56,061 bases of DNA from Prevotella ihumii (GTDB lineage: Bacteria > Bacteroidota > Bacteroidia > Bacteroidales > Bacteroidaceae), in contig NZ_LT706987.1 of the NCBI RefSeq assembly GCF_900155655.1, positions 1,786,546 through 1,842,606 on the forward strand. Direction: 5' to 3'. Position numbers and translations under genes: made by a program. Below the pieces are notes generated by a model. The model searched no databases. It saw only the letters and a program-made list of their open reading frames with translations, and was not told where the DNA came from. Positions 44,724 to 52,419 of the stretch are shown here, one piece after another (within the stretch, counting starts at the first letter, position 1; the number at the start of each line of letters is the position of its first letter).

Positions 44724-45205
44724 TGTTTTACGAATTTAAAGGTTGTGTTTTTAACTTTGATAATAAATACGCCATGTTGCAGGCTTGAAGCATCGATGCC
44801 TTCGCCGTCGGCAACTTTCGTGCGCAACATTGCTCGACCCTTCAGGTCGTAGATGGCAACATCTGTTTGTTCGGCATTTAAGCCGTTGATGTAAAGCATA
44901 TCGCCACGCTGTGAAATCTTGATTTCTCCCGTTTCGGTGTTGCCTACTTTACCGATTCCGTCTGTTGTCTTAACAAACCTAATGTCTTTAATGGCAGATA
45001 ACTTCCACACAGGTTCTACTGTAAAAGCACTTCCAATGATGTGCATTCCGTCAGCAGCGAAGGTTATCTTCTGAATGTCTGTTAGGGCATACTTGCCAAC
45101 AGCACCCGATTGTGGTGTAACCACGAGCTGCGTCTGGGCATGAACTTGTGAGAAGCCCATCGTCATTATGGCTGTTCCGACAATTGAGAATAGTCTTTTC
45201 TTCAT
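44720..45205 (-). CDS. Small exported protein with Por-type C-terminal tail
   Basis: 161 residues; signal peptide ending near QVHAQ. The short middle contains ALTDIQKITFAADGMHI, a segment common in Prevotella/Bacteroides surface proteins. The C-terminal domain reads VAIYDLKGRAMLRTKV, then SLQHGVFIIKVKNTTFKFVK, and resembles a type A T9SS sorting tail. First gene of a two-gene unit; a possible -7 box (TATCTTTA) lies about 145 bp upstream. Confidence 0.75.
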   Translation of the reverse strand: MKKRLFSIVGTAIMTMGFSQVHAQTQLVVTPQSGAVGKYALTDIQKITFAADGMHIIGSAFTVEPVWKLSAIKDIRFVKTTDGIGKVGNTETGEIKISQRGDMLYINGLNAEQTDVAIYDLKGRAMLRTKVADGEGIDASSLQHGVFIIKVKNTTFKFVKQ

Positions 45206-45656
45206 AATGATTTGATATTTAAGTTAATGTTTAAATTATAATAATAGCAGATTTCCCAATTCTCTATTCTGTGATTTTCTGGATTTCATCTATAATTCCT
45301 TATATACGGAAAGCGTTCACACACTATCGTATCAAGGCATCATTCGATTGTAAAGATACAAGTAAATTCGGAAAAACTTAATTTCTCTTAAGATTTTTAT
45401 ACTAAATTAACAATGTTACAGACTCTTTATAAAAAGGAATAATACAGTGAGTTCACGATAAGAATTGCGCCCATATCTTATTTACAAGATTCTTAAATAG
45501 GGTTTACTGAATAATTTATAATCTTTTGATATACAATAAATTATATCGTTTTACCTTTGGTTGTTTAACCTAAATGCTTTGAGCGTAATGTAGAGAATGT
45601 ACTTATTTTGACACATCCCTACACGCCCCTTGCACGCTGCACAATTTTAGTAAATT

Positions 45657-45742
45657 GTTGTTTTGTCGGACAGGTCGGACTTGTCGGACGGGTCAGACAA
45701 GTCGGACGGGTCGGACGGGTCAGACCTGTCCGACAAAACAAC
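45657..45742. repeat. 9-bp GTCSGAC array K, palindromic ends
   Basis: Eight units (45665-45734) enclosed by perfect 20-bp inverted arms (45657-45676 and 45723-45742), so the whole element can fold back. Confidence 0.95.
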
Positions 45743-45800
45743 CTGCTGCAAACCACAGCAAATACGTGCTCCCCTCCCCCATCGGAGGGGTTTGGGGAGG

Positions 45801-45879
45801 CGCTTAGCATACAATAAAAGCCGCTTAGCATACAATAAAAGCCGCTTAGCGATGATTGCTAAGCGGCTTTTGTTTTTTT
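45801..45879 (+). terminator. 21-bp tandem units running into a terminator
   Basis: CGCTTAGCATACAATAAAAG plus C occurs twice in tandem (45801-45821, 45822-45842). The third CGCTTAGC begins the stem AAAAGCCGCTTAGC (45837-45850) / GCTAAGCGGCTTTT (45858-45871), 7-nt loop, followed by GTTTTTTT. Confidence 0.85.
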
Positions 45880-45906
45880 AATGACGATATGCGGTGGTAA
45901 TTTAAA

Positions 45907-45963
45907 GAACTAGCCTTTATAGAACCAGCCTTTATAGAACCACCTTTATAGAACCAGCCTTTA
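45907..45963. repeat. 15-bp tandem repeat (GAACCAGCCTTTATA)
   Basis: Four copies of 15, 15, 14 and 13 bases ending exactly on the stop codon of the ICMT-like gene. Single related copies occur at 39570 (TAGAACCAGCC) and 46643 (TTTAGAACCACCCTAAA). Confidence 0.85.
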
Positions 45964-46470
45964 AATCATTCCCTTCATAGCCTGTTCTTCTTGACGAATA
46001 CGCACAAAAAGTGGAATAAGATATATCGGCAAACCTATGCAGAGCGTGTACCAAGCATGGCAAAGCAAGGCTGTACCGATAAGTTCGGGAATGATGTTTA
46101 AGAAATAATTTGGGTGGCGCACATTGCGGAACAAGAAGCTGCGGTCAATGCGCTGATTCTTTAAAATATAGAGTTTCACTGTCCAAATGTCGCGAAGTTT
46201 ATAAATAACGTAGAACAAAACAACATAGGCAAAAGCCATAACGCCCACGCCAGCCATAGAAACATTATCAAACATCGCAGCCGAAGCGTAACATTCATAG
46301 ATAGCCGCAGCATAATAAGCTATGTGTGCCAAGGTTAATAAAGCAGAGTTGGCGTGTCCATACTCCACAGCCCCAAGCCCCTTGATGCGTTTCTCGTTAC
46401 GAATGGAAAAGAAAAGTGTGGTTAATCGCAAGCAAAAAAATGCCCCAATAATCATAAAAATTTCGTTCAT
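45961..46470 (-). CDS. Isoprenylcysteine carboxyl methyltransferase-like membrane protein
   Basis: 169 residues with four to five membrane helices and the ICMT-family signature RNVRHPNYFLNIIPELIG (about 115-132) followed by a final helix and RIRQEEQAM. Eukaryotic relatives methylate prenylated cysteines; bacterial members are S-adenosylmethionine-dependent methyltransferases of uncertain substrate, some in lipid or isoprenoid modification. The start codon touches the 140-bp element (46471), which would form its leader or carry its promoter. Confidence 0.82.
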   Translation of the reverse strand: MNEIFMIIGAFFCLRLTTLFFSIRNEKRIKGLGAVEYGHANSALLTLAHIAYYAAAIYECYASAAMFDNVSMAGVGVMAFAYVVLFYVIYKLRDIWTVKLYILKNQRIDRSFLFRNVRHPNYFLNIIPELIGTALLCHAWYTLCIGLPIYLIPLFVRIRQEEQAMKGMI

Positions 46471-46610
46471 ACCTTAATTCCGCAACACTATTATAAATTA
46501 AACTTTTGAAGTACCTGATCAACAAAAAGCGCTTGCTTTGGCAAGTGCCAGAGCCGAGCGGCTCAGGATTTTGCTATGTCAGAATTTTCACTTATCTTAG
46601 TGTTGCAAAA
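46471..46610. repeat. 140-bp dispersed element, copy 1
   Basis: 131 of 140 bases are identical with copy 2 at 55441-55580, without gaps. The ends contain GCAACACTA and its inverted form TAGTGTTGC. Two small hairpins lie inside: CTTGCTTTGGCAAG and GAGCCGAGCGGCTC. It begins at the base next to the ICMT-like start codon. Confidence 0.92.
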
Positions 46611-46662
46611 AAAATAAGCAAAAATCTGACATGAGCTAATTCTTTAGAACCACCCTAAAGAA

Positions 46663-47694
46663 CTATTGCACCAAGAGCTTTTTACCGTTTACAATGTAAA
46701 TGCCACGTGGCAGGTCAGAGCGTTTTTCTACAAATACACGTTGTCCTGACAGCGTATAGATTTTATTCTCGCTGGTGCGTTTTGCAGCGGTATCTATCTG
46801 CTGTATGCCTGTGGTTACCTTCACTTGCTCAATAAGCATTGCAGACGAAAAGGTTTCGTCATAGTAAGGATCATCTGCCCCATCAAAGGTTTTATTCTTT
46901 GCATCCAACAACCAATAGCCCTGTACCTCTGCACCAGAGCTGGCGCGTGTGCCTCTTTTAGATTTAATATAGAACTTACCGAAAAGATTAAGGAAATTCC
47001 CAGATTTTACATGTTTCCCGTTACCAGCCTTTTGTAAATCAAGTCCGTTGGCTGCCTCATCCAAATTTTCTGTCACACCATTAGGCGCATAACCTGTAAG
47101 CCAATCGGGAGCAGGTGTCTTGGTAGGATAACTCAACCACTTGTCATCTATGGTCTTGAAAGCAATTTTTCCATCCGACAAGACATGCGCCGTGAAGCAT
47201 GCCGACTCGTCGGGAAGATCTCCTAATTTAAATTCGCGTGTAGACACCTTACCGTCCGAATAGTCGAGCAAAAATGCGTGTTGGTCGTAGTCATAGAATT
47301 TAAGGGTGTAGCGTTTGCCATGCGCTGGCTTTTCTACATCAGTATCATCTATATATTCTTGTCTGGCTTTCTTTAAGTCGTCTTGCGTGTATTTTTCTGG
47401 TGTATCGTAGATTTTTTGTAAGTTAATACGACTTTTGGCAGTTAGCTTTGGAAATCCTAAACCTTTATTGTCCAACAATTGCTTTATGATTCCTAACTCT
47501 AATTTTGATATTTCGTTATTGTTCGTTGTTGAACGAGTCGCCACTGCATCGTAGGTGTTGTTTGCAGGATTAGATTTTACTTCCACGTTTGTTGTCTTTT
47601 GAATACGCATACCGTTATCGGCTGAAAATGCGGTATTTCGTCCAATTGTAAGACATAGAATAATAGCGCAAAATAATTGTAATTTTGTGTTCAT
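46663..47694 (-). CDS. Exported protein with Prevotella-type YIVNGKK tail
   Basis: 343 residues with a signal peptide (about 1-25, ending near AFSA). The middle (about 60-290) has no motif I recognise. It includes KLELGIIKQLLDNKGLGFPK, which recalls leucine-rich surface protein linkers, and a stretch on colour-like handling of missing data is not implied. The C terminus KIYTLSGQRV, then LPRGIYIVNGKKLLVQ, resembles the C-terminal tail of many Prevotella secreted proteins and a short T9SS-type sorting domain. Probably cell-surface or secreted; function unknown. Confidence 0.72.
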   Translation of the reverse strand: MNTKLQLFCAIILCLTIGRNTAFSADNGMRIQKTTNVEVKSNPANNTYDAVATRSTTNNNEISKLELGIIKQLLDNKGLGFPKLTAKSRINLQKIYDTPEKYTQDDLKKARQEYIDDTDVEKPAHGKRYTLKFYDYDQHAFLLDYSDGKVSTREFKLGDLPDESACFTAHVLSDGKIAFKTIDDKWLSYPTKTPAPDWLTGYAPNGVTENLDEAANGLDLQKAGNGKHVKSGNFLNLFGKFYIKSKRGTRASSGAEVQGYWLLDAKNKTFDGADDPYYDETFSSAMLIEQVKVTTGIQQIDTAAKRTSENKIYTLSGQRVFVEKRSDLPRGIYIVNGKKLLVQ

Positions 47695-47813
47695 AAATAA
47701 AAAAAATGTTGTTATTAATTGATTAATTTATTCAAATACTCCGCAAAAGTAGCTATTTTTTTCCAAAGTTCTGCAAACTAAAATAAAATCTTGACATAAA
47801 TCAACGCGTCCTT

Positions 47814-47835
47814 AATCCCAAATCGGTCGTTAGAC
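47814..47835 (+). repeat. Solitary AATCGGTCGTYAGAC-family motif
   Basis: AATCCCAAATCGGTCGTTAG followed by AC, with no array beside it, in the gap upstream of the exported protein gene at 48027. Confidence 0.8.
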
Positions 47836-47920
47836 ATTGCCTTTTTATGCCTTCTTCATAAATTTACGTTATTTATGCTTTTTTTCAAATATCGTTGAGT
47901 TTTTTTCTCCACAATTTTCA

Positions 47921-47928
47921 TACCTTTG
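47921..47928 (+). promoter_or_regulatory. -7 box for the gene at 48027
   Basis: TACCTTTG with a T-rich stretch 19-20 bases upstream (no exact TTG). It leaves a leader of about 90 bases. Confidence 0.6.
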
Positions 47929-48026
47929 CGCCACTTTTTTTGTGGTCGCAGACAACTCGCAATGTTGTATGTGAATTGTTGTGGTCACTTCATTAAATAA
48001 TTAAACAAAAACCAAAAGAAAAAACA

Positions 48027-48665
48027 ATGATGAAAATTTATCACAAAATTCTTATGTTATTAGTGGTGCTTTGTGCGCAGGTGAATATGATGATGGCTCA
48101 AGAAGTCAAGCCTGAGGTTGTGCCAGATGTTTGGGGCACTTATGAGGGTGAGGCCACCACGGAGTTGTTCAACCGTACGTCTGAAACGAAGACTCCAAGT
48201 GGTAAGAAAAAAATGGTCATAGAGATAAGCAAGGGTGAACGTTTGTTCACTGTTTTTACCTTAAAAGACGTTACGATTGGCCAATATAATTTCTCGTCAA
48301 TACCTTTCAAAGATTGCTTTCTGTTGCCTAACAACAACAAATGGAATATAGATGCATATAACAATCTTGATGACGAGGTGACGACCAAGGACAAAAAGTA
48401 CAAAGTATGGTTATCAGGCAGTATTGATAAGGAAAAGAGTTTTGTGGATAAGGACGGCAACTTGGAACTTAGTTTTTTCTTGTCTTTTAAGGAAGACTCG
48501 CATATTCAATATGAATTTAAAGGAAAAAAGAAATCAAACCCCACGGGCATCGACCATGTGAACGCAGACAAGAAAACACCAGTGGTGTTCGATTTGCAGG
48601 GGCGCCGCGTGAGCAAGGTTGGCAAAGGCGTGTATATCGTGAATGGTAAGAAAGTGGTGTTTTGA
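48027..48665 (+). CDS. Exported protein with beta-sandwich body and YIVNGKK tail
   Basis: 212 residues. A signal peptide (about 1-24, ending MMAQ) is followed by VVPDVWGTYEGEATTELFN and a series of short strands up to about 165, a pattern like the Bacteroides calycin-like secreted proteins. A C-terminal tail follows: VVFDLQGRRVSKVGKGVYIV plus NGKKVVF. It probably reaches the outer surface. The tail is of the same kind as that at 46663-47694 on the other strand. The start at 48027 (MMKIYHK) could also be the second methionine. Confidence 0.75.
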   Translation: MMKIYHKILMLLVVLCAQVNMMMAQEVKPEVVPDVWGTYEGEATTELFNRTSETKTPSGKKKMVIEISKGERLFTVFTLKDVTIGQYNFSSIPFKDCFLLPNNNKWNIDAYNNLDDEVTTKDKKYKVWLSGSIDKEKSFVDKDGNLELSFFLSFKEDSHIQYEFKGKKKSNPTGIDHVNADKKTPVVFDLQGRRVSKVGKGVYIVNGKKVVF

Positions 48666-48757
48666 TGCCTCGATACGCTGTTTGAACGGTGATAAACCTG
48701 AATGATAAAAACGGTGCTGGCTAGAGGGGGTATTGCAGTAGTTAGCGAGGTGGTTTT

Positions 48758-48836
48758 GTCGGACTGGTCGGACTGGTCCGACTTGTCAGACTTGTCCGAC
48801 TGGTCCGACTGGTCAGACAGGTCAGACAGGTCGGAC
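48758..48836. repeat. 9-bp GTCSGAC array L
   Basis: Nine units of mixed orientation (two GTCGGAC, then alternating GTCCGAC and GTCAGAC, ending GTCGGAC), so it can form several alternative hairpins. It lies between convergent genes and ends seven bases from the GHL10 stop codon. Confidence 0.95.
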
Positions 48837-48842
48837 AAGGCT

Positions 48843-50552
48843 TTACCCTCTCTTCACGATGAAATACCCCACACGATGGGTAACGTTGCGCTTGGCTGAA
48901 CGGGCATACAAAACGTAAGTACCGTTGGGAAGAGCGCTGATATTCAGATCGTTGTAGTGCTTAGAGGTGGGGTATATCTTGCGCAAGGAGGTGGATTGGA
49001 GGGTGCTGATGGTGAAATATTTTACGTCCATCGTTTGCACCCACGTGGGCAGTGTTAGCACAGTGTTGTTGTGCGCCATTAGCTTGGTGTCGATGGCTGT
49101 AGGTTTGGTTTCGATGCGTTGTAAGGGTGCGCTCTCGTTGCCATAGCGATCCATTGCCGTGATGGCATAATGGTAGTGTTGCGAAGGGCGATGGGTGAAG
49201 GTAGTGCCTGTGTATCGAGCTGCCACAAGATTGCGAGGATTGGTGATGTCGACAGGCGAAGTGGTGCTCATATATATATTATAATAAGGTGAGTTGCCCT
49301 TCCACGATACGTTTACTGTGCCGTTGCCAAGGGGTTGAGCCAAGGTGTTATCGGCTGTGGCAAAGCGAGGAGCAGCAGGAGGGGTAGCCCTTTGCCACGT
49401 GAGGGCTGGCGTGAGGGCTGGTAGGGCATTGAAAGCCTGTTCGAAATAATAGATACCTTGATAGTTGTCGGTGAGAAAACGTGAGCGGAAGTGAGCGTGC
49501 CCCATTCCCAACTGCCTACTGACGTACATTTGGCGCACTATCTCGTCCAAACGCCAATTGCCCTCACGAGGGTCGAGAAAGTAGGTACCAAGACCTGTGA
49601 CGATGTCCTTTCCCGAAGCGTTTTCCATCCAGTCGGCACAGAAAGGATAGTAGTTGTCGTCGCGGAAATACTGCATAGGGTACAACTGATCCATCAATCC
49701 TGTTCGCACCCACATTTGGGCATCTTGCGATACACGGTCGCGAGCGTTGAAATTCTTTGACGAGTAGCGACTAAGGTCAGAATACTTGCCGATAGGCGAA
49801 CACGAAATCTTGACCCACGGCTTGATGGCCTTCACCTTGTCGTGAATGTTTTGTACAATGCGAGTGATGTTGGCACGGCGTGCATCGGGTGTATCGCCAT
49901 TTTTGTACGACGGCCTGCGCCACCCATCGGGATAACGTATGTAGTCGAGGTTGATGCCATCGATGTCGTACTTTCGGGTTATCTCTGCACAAATATCGCC
50001 CAAGTAAGGCGCAACCTTTGGGTCTGACGGACTAAGGTAAGCGCCTGACGAGAAGCTCTTTATGCTAAATCCCTTTTGCTTTAAGCGTCGGCATCCCAAC
50101 GAGTTTTTTGCTCCCACGGGCATTGCTGCCACCCAAGCGTGCACCTCCATTCCGCGGCGGTGACACTCGGCTATGGCAAACCTCAGTGGGTCGTACCCAT
50201 AGCCAGGGTCTTTGCCTTCTGTGCCTGTGATACATCTGTCCCACGGCTCTATGTCCGAAGGGTAAATGGTAGCCGCTCTGACACGCGTTTGTAGCAATAC
50301 GGTGTTGATATTGGCAGCCGCATAAAGGTTGAGAATATTGACTAATTCTTGCTTCTGTTGGGCTATCGTTGCTTCGGATGTGGCGTAGGTTTTAGGCCAG
50401 TCGAGGTTGGCTAAGGTGGTGAGCCATACGGCACGTGTCTCACGTTTGGGCGACAAGGGGTGTTGGGGGCTTAGAAGGTCGTAGTTGACCTGTGCAAACG
50501 CATGGAGAGCGATGCAACTAAAGAGTGCTAATATTATGTTTTTTTTATTCAT
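48843..50552 (-). CDS. Glycoside hydrolase-like protein of the GHL10 (DUF187) family
   Basis: 569 residues. Signal peptide (IILALFSCIALHAFAQ), then the family start RETRAVWLTTLANLDWPKTY, NTVLLQTRVRAATIYPS, GMEVHAWV and GINLDYIRYPD, all typical of the TIM-barrel GHL10 domain. A C-terminal FN3-like part (about 390-480) and a tail ending GTYVLYARSAKRNVTHRVGY follow. Relatives have been linked to cleavage of peptidoglycan stripped of peptides; the substrate here is not known. The start MNKKNIILALFS at 50552 is chosen for the signal peptide. A good promoter lies 54 bp upstream. Confidence 0.9.
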   Translation of the reverse strand: MNKKNIILALFSCIALHAFAQVNYDLLSPQHPLSPKRETRAVWLTTLANLDWPKTYATSEATIAQQKQELVNILNLYAAANINTVLLQTRVRAATIYPSDIEPWDRCITGTEGKDPGYGYDPLRFAIAECHRRGMEVHAWVAAMPVGAKNSLGCRRLKQKGFSIKSFSSGAYLSPSDPKVAPYLGDICAEITRKYDIDGINLDYIRYPDGWRRPSYKNGDTPDARRANITRIVQNIHDKVKAIKPWVKISCSPIGKYSDLSRYSSKNFNARDRVSQDAQMWVRTGLMDQLYPMQYFRDDNYYPFCADWMENASGKDIVTGLGTYFLDPREGNWRLDEIVRQMYVSRQLGMGHAHFRSRFLTDNYQGIYYFEQAFNALPALTPALTWQRATPPAAPRFATADNTLAQPLGNGTVNVSWKGNSPYYNIYMSTTSPVDITNPRNLVAARYTGTTFTHRPSQHYHYAITAMDRYGNESAPLQRIETKPTAIDTKLMAHNNTVLTLPTWVQTMDVKYFTISTLQSTSLRKIYPTSKHYNDLNISALPNGTYVLYARSAKRNVTHRVGYFIVKRG

Positions 50553-50605
50553 TCCTAAAGCTATAAATGTAGGTTTTATTGTCCTCAAATAGGTCAATTT
50601 AGGCA

Positions 50606-50653
50606 CAAAGATAGACAATTATTTTTGTATTTCAAATAAATCAAGTACCTTTG
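50606..50653. promoter_or_regulatory. Divergent overlapping promoters
   Basis: Minus strand: TATCTTTG (50606-50613), 19-base spacer, TTG (50633-50635), serving the GHL10 gene. Plus strand: TTG (50625-50627), 18-base spacer, TACCTTTG (50646-50653), serving the gene at 50815 and the recR operon. The two overlap by about 10 bases, so they may compete. Confidence 0.7.
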
Positions 50654-50814
50654 TAAATCATTAAGCCTAAAATGGGTCATTGGATTAAGAATATATCTTT
50701 GTGAGAAATATTTTAGGCTTATGAGCTATTTTAACAAGCCAATTGGCGGTTCAAAACTACGCTTTTAGCTTGTCTACTAATAATACGAGAATTAACAATA
50801 ACAAAGAAATATTT

Positions 50815-51309
50815 ATGAAAAAGAAGTTAGTTTTACTCGTTATGAGTATGATGATGGCGATAGGTGTTCAGGCACAGTTCCAACAGGGCAAAGGCTATGT
50901 AGGCGCATCGCTCACGGGGCTCGACTTGCATTATAACGGCAAAGACGGATTTAATATCGGCATTGAGGGCAAGGCTGGCTATTTGGCTTGGGACAACATA
51001 ATGCTCTTGGCACAGGTAAGCGCGGTACACAATGGTTCGGAAACCGTAGCCGACCACATCTCAGTGGGCGCAAGTGGTCGCTATTACATCACCCAGAACG
51101 GACTTTACCTTGGCGCAGGCTGCAAGTTTATACACGCTAACCACAGCTACAACGACCTGATGCCGGGAATAGAGGTGGGCTATGCCTTCTTTATCAATCG
51201 TTCGGTAACTATCGAGCCTGCCATCTATTACGACCAGTCGTTTAAGAGTGCAGACTATTCTACCATCGGTCTAAAGGTGGGTGTGGGTGTGTACCTCTTT
51301 GACGATTAA
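50815..51309 (+). CDS. Small outer-membrane beta-barrel protein
   Basis: 164 residues. Signal peptide MKKKLVLLVMSMMMAIGVQA, then alternating strands ending in an outer-membrane type C terminus (LKVGVGVYLFDD). Even-spaced aromatic girdle residues (YVGAS, YYITQNG, YYDQSFK) suggest an eight-stranded barrel of the OmpW/OmpX kind. No function can be given. Start at 50815 is preferred to an upstream GTG or ATG because the signal peptide begins there. recR follows after 27 bases. Confidence 0.82.
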   Translation: MKKKLVLLVMSMMMAIGVQAQFQQGKGYVGASLTGLDLHYNGKDGFNIGIEGKAGYLAWDNIMLLAQVSAVHNGSETVADHISVGASGRYYITQNGLYLGAGCKFIHANHSYNDLMPGIEVGYAFFINRSVTIEPAIYYDQSFKSADYSTIGLKVGVGVYLFDD

Positions 51310-51336
51310 GGCGATAACCTACACGCACACAGCATC

Positions 51337-51945
51337 ATGCAGCAATTTCCGTCCCAACTTCTTGAGAAAGCAGTAGGCGAATTTACCAAACTACCTGGGG
51401 TGGGACGCAAAACCGCCCTAAGGTATGTGTTGCACCTGTTGAGAGAGGAAAAAGACGAGGTAGACCTGTTTACCAACACGCTGTCGAGCCTGCGACACGA
51501 CATAAAATATTGCAAAACGTGTCATAACATTTCCGATACCGACCTCTGCACCATCTGTGCCAATCCACGCCGCGACACCACTAAGGTGTGTGTGGTGGAG
51601 AATATTCAAGACGTGTTGGCGATAGAGAGCACACAGCAGTACAACGGACTTTACCACGTGCTTGGTGGGGTCATCTCGCCTATCGATGGCATAGGACCTA
51701 ACGACCTTGAGGTAGACTCGCTTGTAGCACGTGTACAAGCAGGAGGAATTGACGAAATAATACTCGCCTTGGCAAGTACAATGGAGGGCGATACAACCAA
51801 CTTTTATATCACACGAAAACTGAAAGATACCAACGTCAAAATATCGGTTATCGCACGCGGAATATCCGTAGGCGATGAATTGGAATACACCGACGAAGTG
51901 ACCTTGGGACGAAGCATCATAGACCGAACACCTATAGAACGCTAA
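51337..51945 (+). CDS. recR: Recombination protein RecR
   Basis: A 202-residue DNA-binding clamp of the RecFOR pathway, which loads RecA on gapped DNA. A helix-hairpin-helix segment LPGVGRKTA (19-27), a zinc finger with C59, C62, C71 and C74, and a Toprim domain ([14 protein letters not shown], from about 84) are in the usual order and of the usual length. It lies between an outer-membrane protein gene and a membrane protein gene, as the second gene of an operon with mixed functions. Confidence 0.98.
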   Translation: MQQFPSQLLEKAVGEFTKLPGVGRKTALRYVLHLLREEKDEVDLFTNTLSSLRHDIKYCKTCHNISDTDLCTICANPRRDTTKVCVVENIQDVLAIESTQQYNGLYHVLGGVISPIDGIGPNDLEVDSLVARVQAGGIDEIILALASTMEGDTTNFYITRKLKDTNVKISVIARGISVGDELEYTDEVTLGRSIIDRTPIER

Positions 51946-51954
51946 ACCAACAGC

Positions 51955-52419
51955 ATGAAACAAACCATACGAACCTTGGCTACAGCTCTTTGGGGCTTTC
52001 TTACCTTATATATAGGCATCGTGGCAGCGTACGAAACCGACCTTCTGCACAGTGGGGTATTCTTTCAGCACGCCTCACTTATCTATGCACAGTTTGCCAT
52101 GCAGCTGCTCACCCTTGCAGCCATTCCCTTAGCCTTGTATATGTTTCGTTTTGGAGGGGTGCATCGTCAGCTCACCAAGGGGGGTGATGCCTCGGCTCGC
52201 AACCTAAAATTATGGGGTTTGGCGCGTATGATGTTGCTCTGTATTCCGATGATTATCAATGTTTTGCTCTATTACTTGTATGCCAAGGAGGTAAGTTTTT
52301 TCTATCTCTCGGTTATCCTTCTCCTAAGTTTGGTGTTCATCTATCCAAGTCGTGGACGATGCGAACGAGAATGTAACGCACACCCCGAAACCGAAAATAA
52401 GAAAGACGTAGCGGAATGA
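51955..52419 (+). CDS. Four-helix membrane protein of unknown function
   Basis: 154 residues with four predicted membrane helices (about 8-28, 42-62, 85-105, 110-130) and a charged C-terminal tail (RGRCERECNAHPETENKKDV). No catalytic motif is visible. The last codon overlaps the start of the glycosyltransferase (ATGA), and it follows recR by nine bases. Proteins of this type are frequent next to glycosyltransferases in Prevotella, but I know of no function. Confidence 0.78.
   Translation: MKQTIRTLATALWGFLTLYIGIVAAYETDLLHSGVFFQHASLIYAQFAMQLLTLAAIPLALYMFRFGGVHRQLTKGGDASARNLKLWGLARMMLLCIPMIINVLLYYLYAKEVSFFYLSVILLLSLVFIYPSRGRCERECNAHPETENKKDVAE

Larger units (their letters stand above)
45566..45879 (+). 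ncRNA. Possible unannotated transcript with array K
   Basis: A plus-strand TACCTTTG box (45552-45559) and a strong terminator with a T-run (45837-45879) enclose about 310 bases with no credible protein gene. The only long frames read through the 9-bp repeats. A TTG lies about 23 bases upstream of the box, somewhat far. Nothing else on the plus strand needs this terminator. Identity as an RNA gene is a hypothesis. Confidence 0.3.
45206..45960. other. Gene-free, repeat-rich stretch
   Basis: About 750 bp without a credible protein gene. In order it holds the leader of the two-gene unit, an AT-rich segment, a plus-strand TACCTTTG box (45552-45559), array K, two 21-bp tandem units, a strong terminator and a 15-bp tandem repeat reaching the stop codon of the ICMT-like gene. 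Confidence 0.75.

Noticed and set aside
45608..45881. Several frames through array K on both strands
   Set aside because: Low-complexity SDx or RPV repeats without start signals; treated as non-coding.
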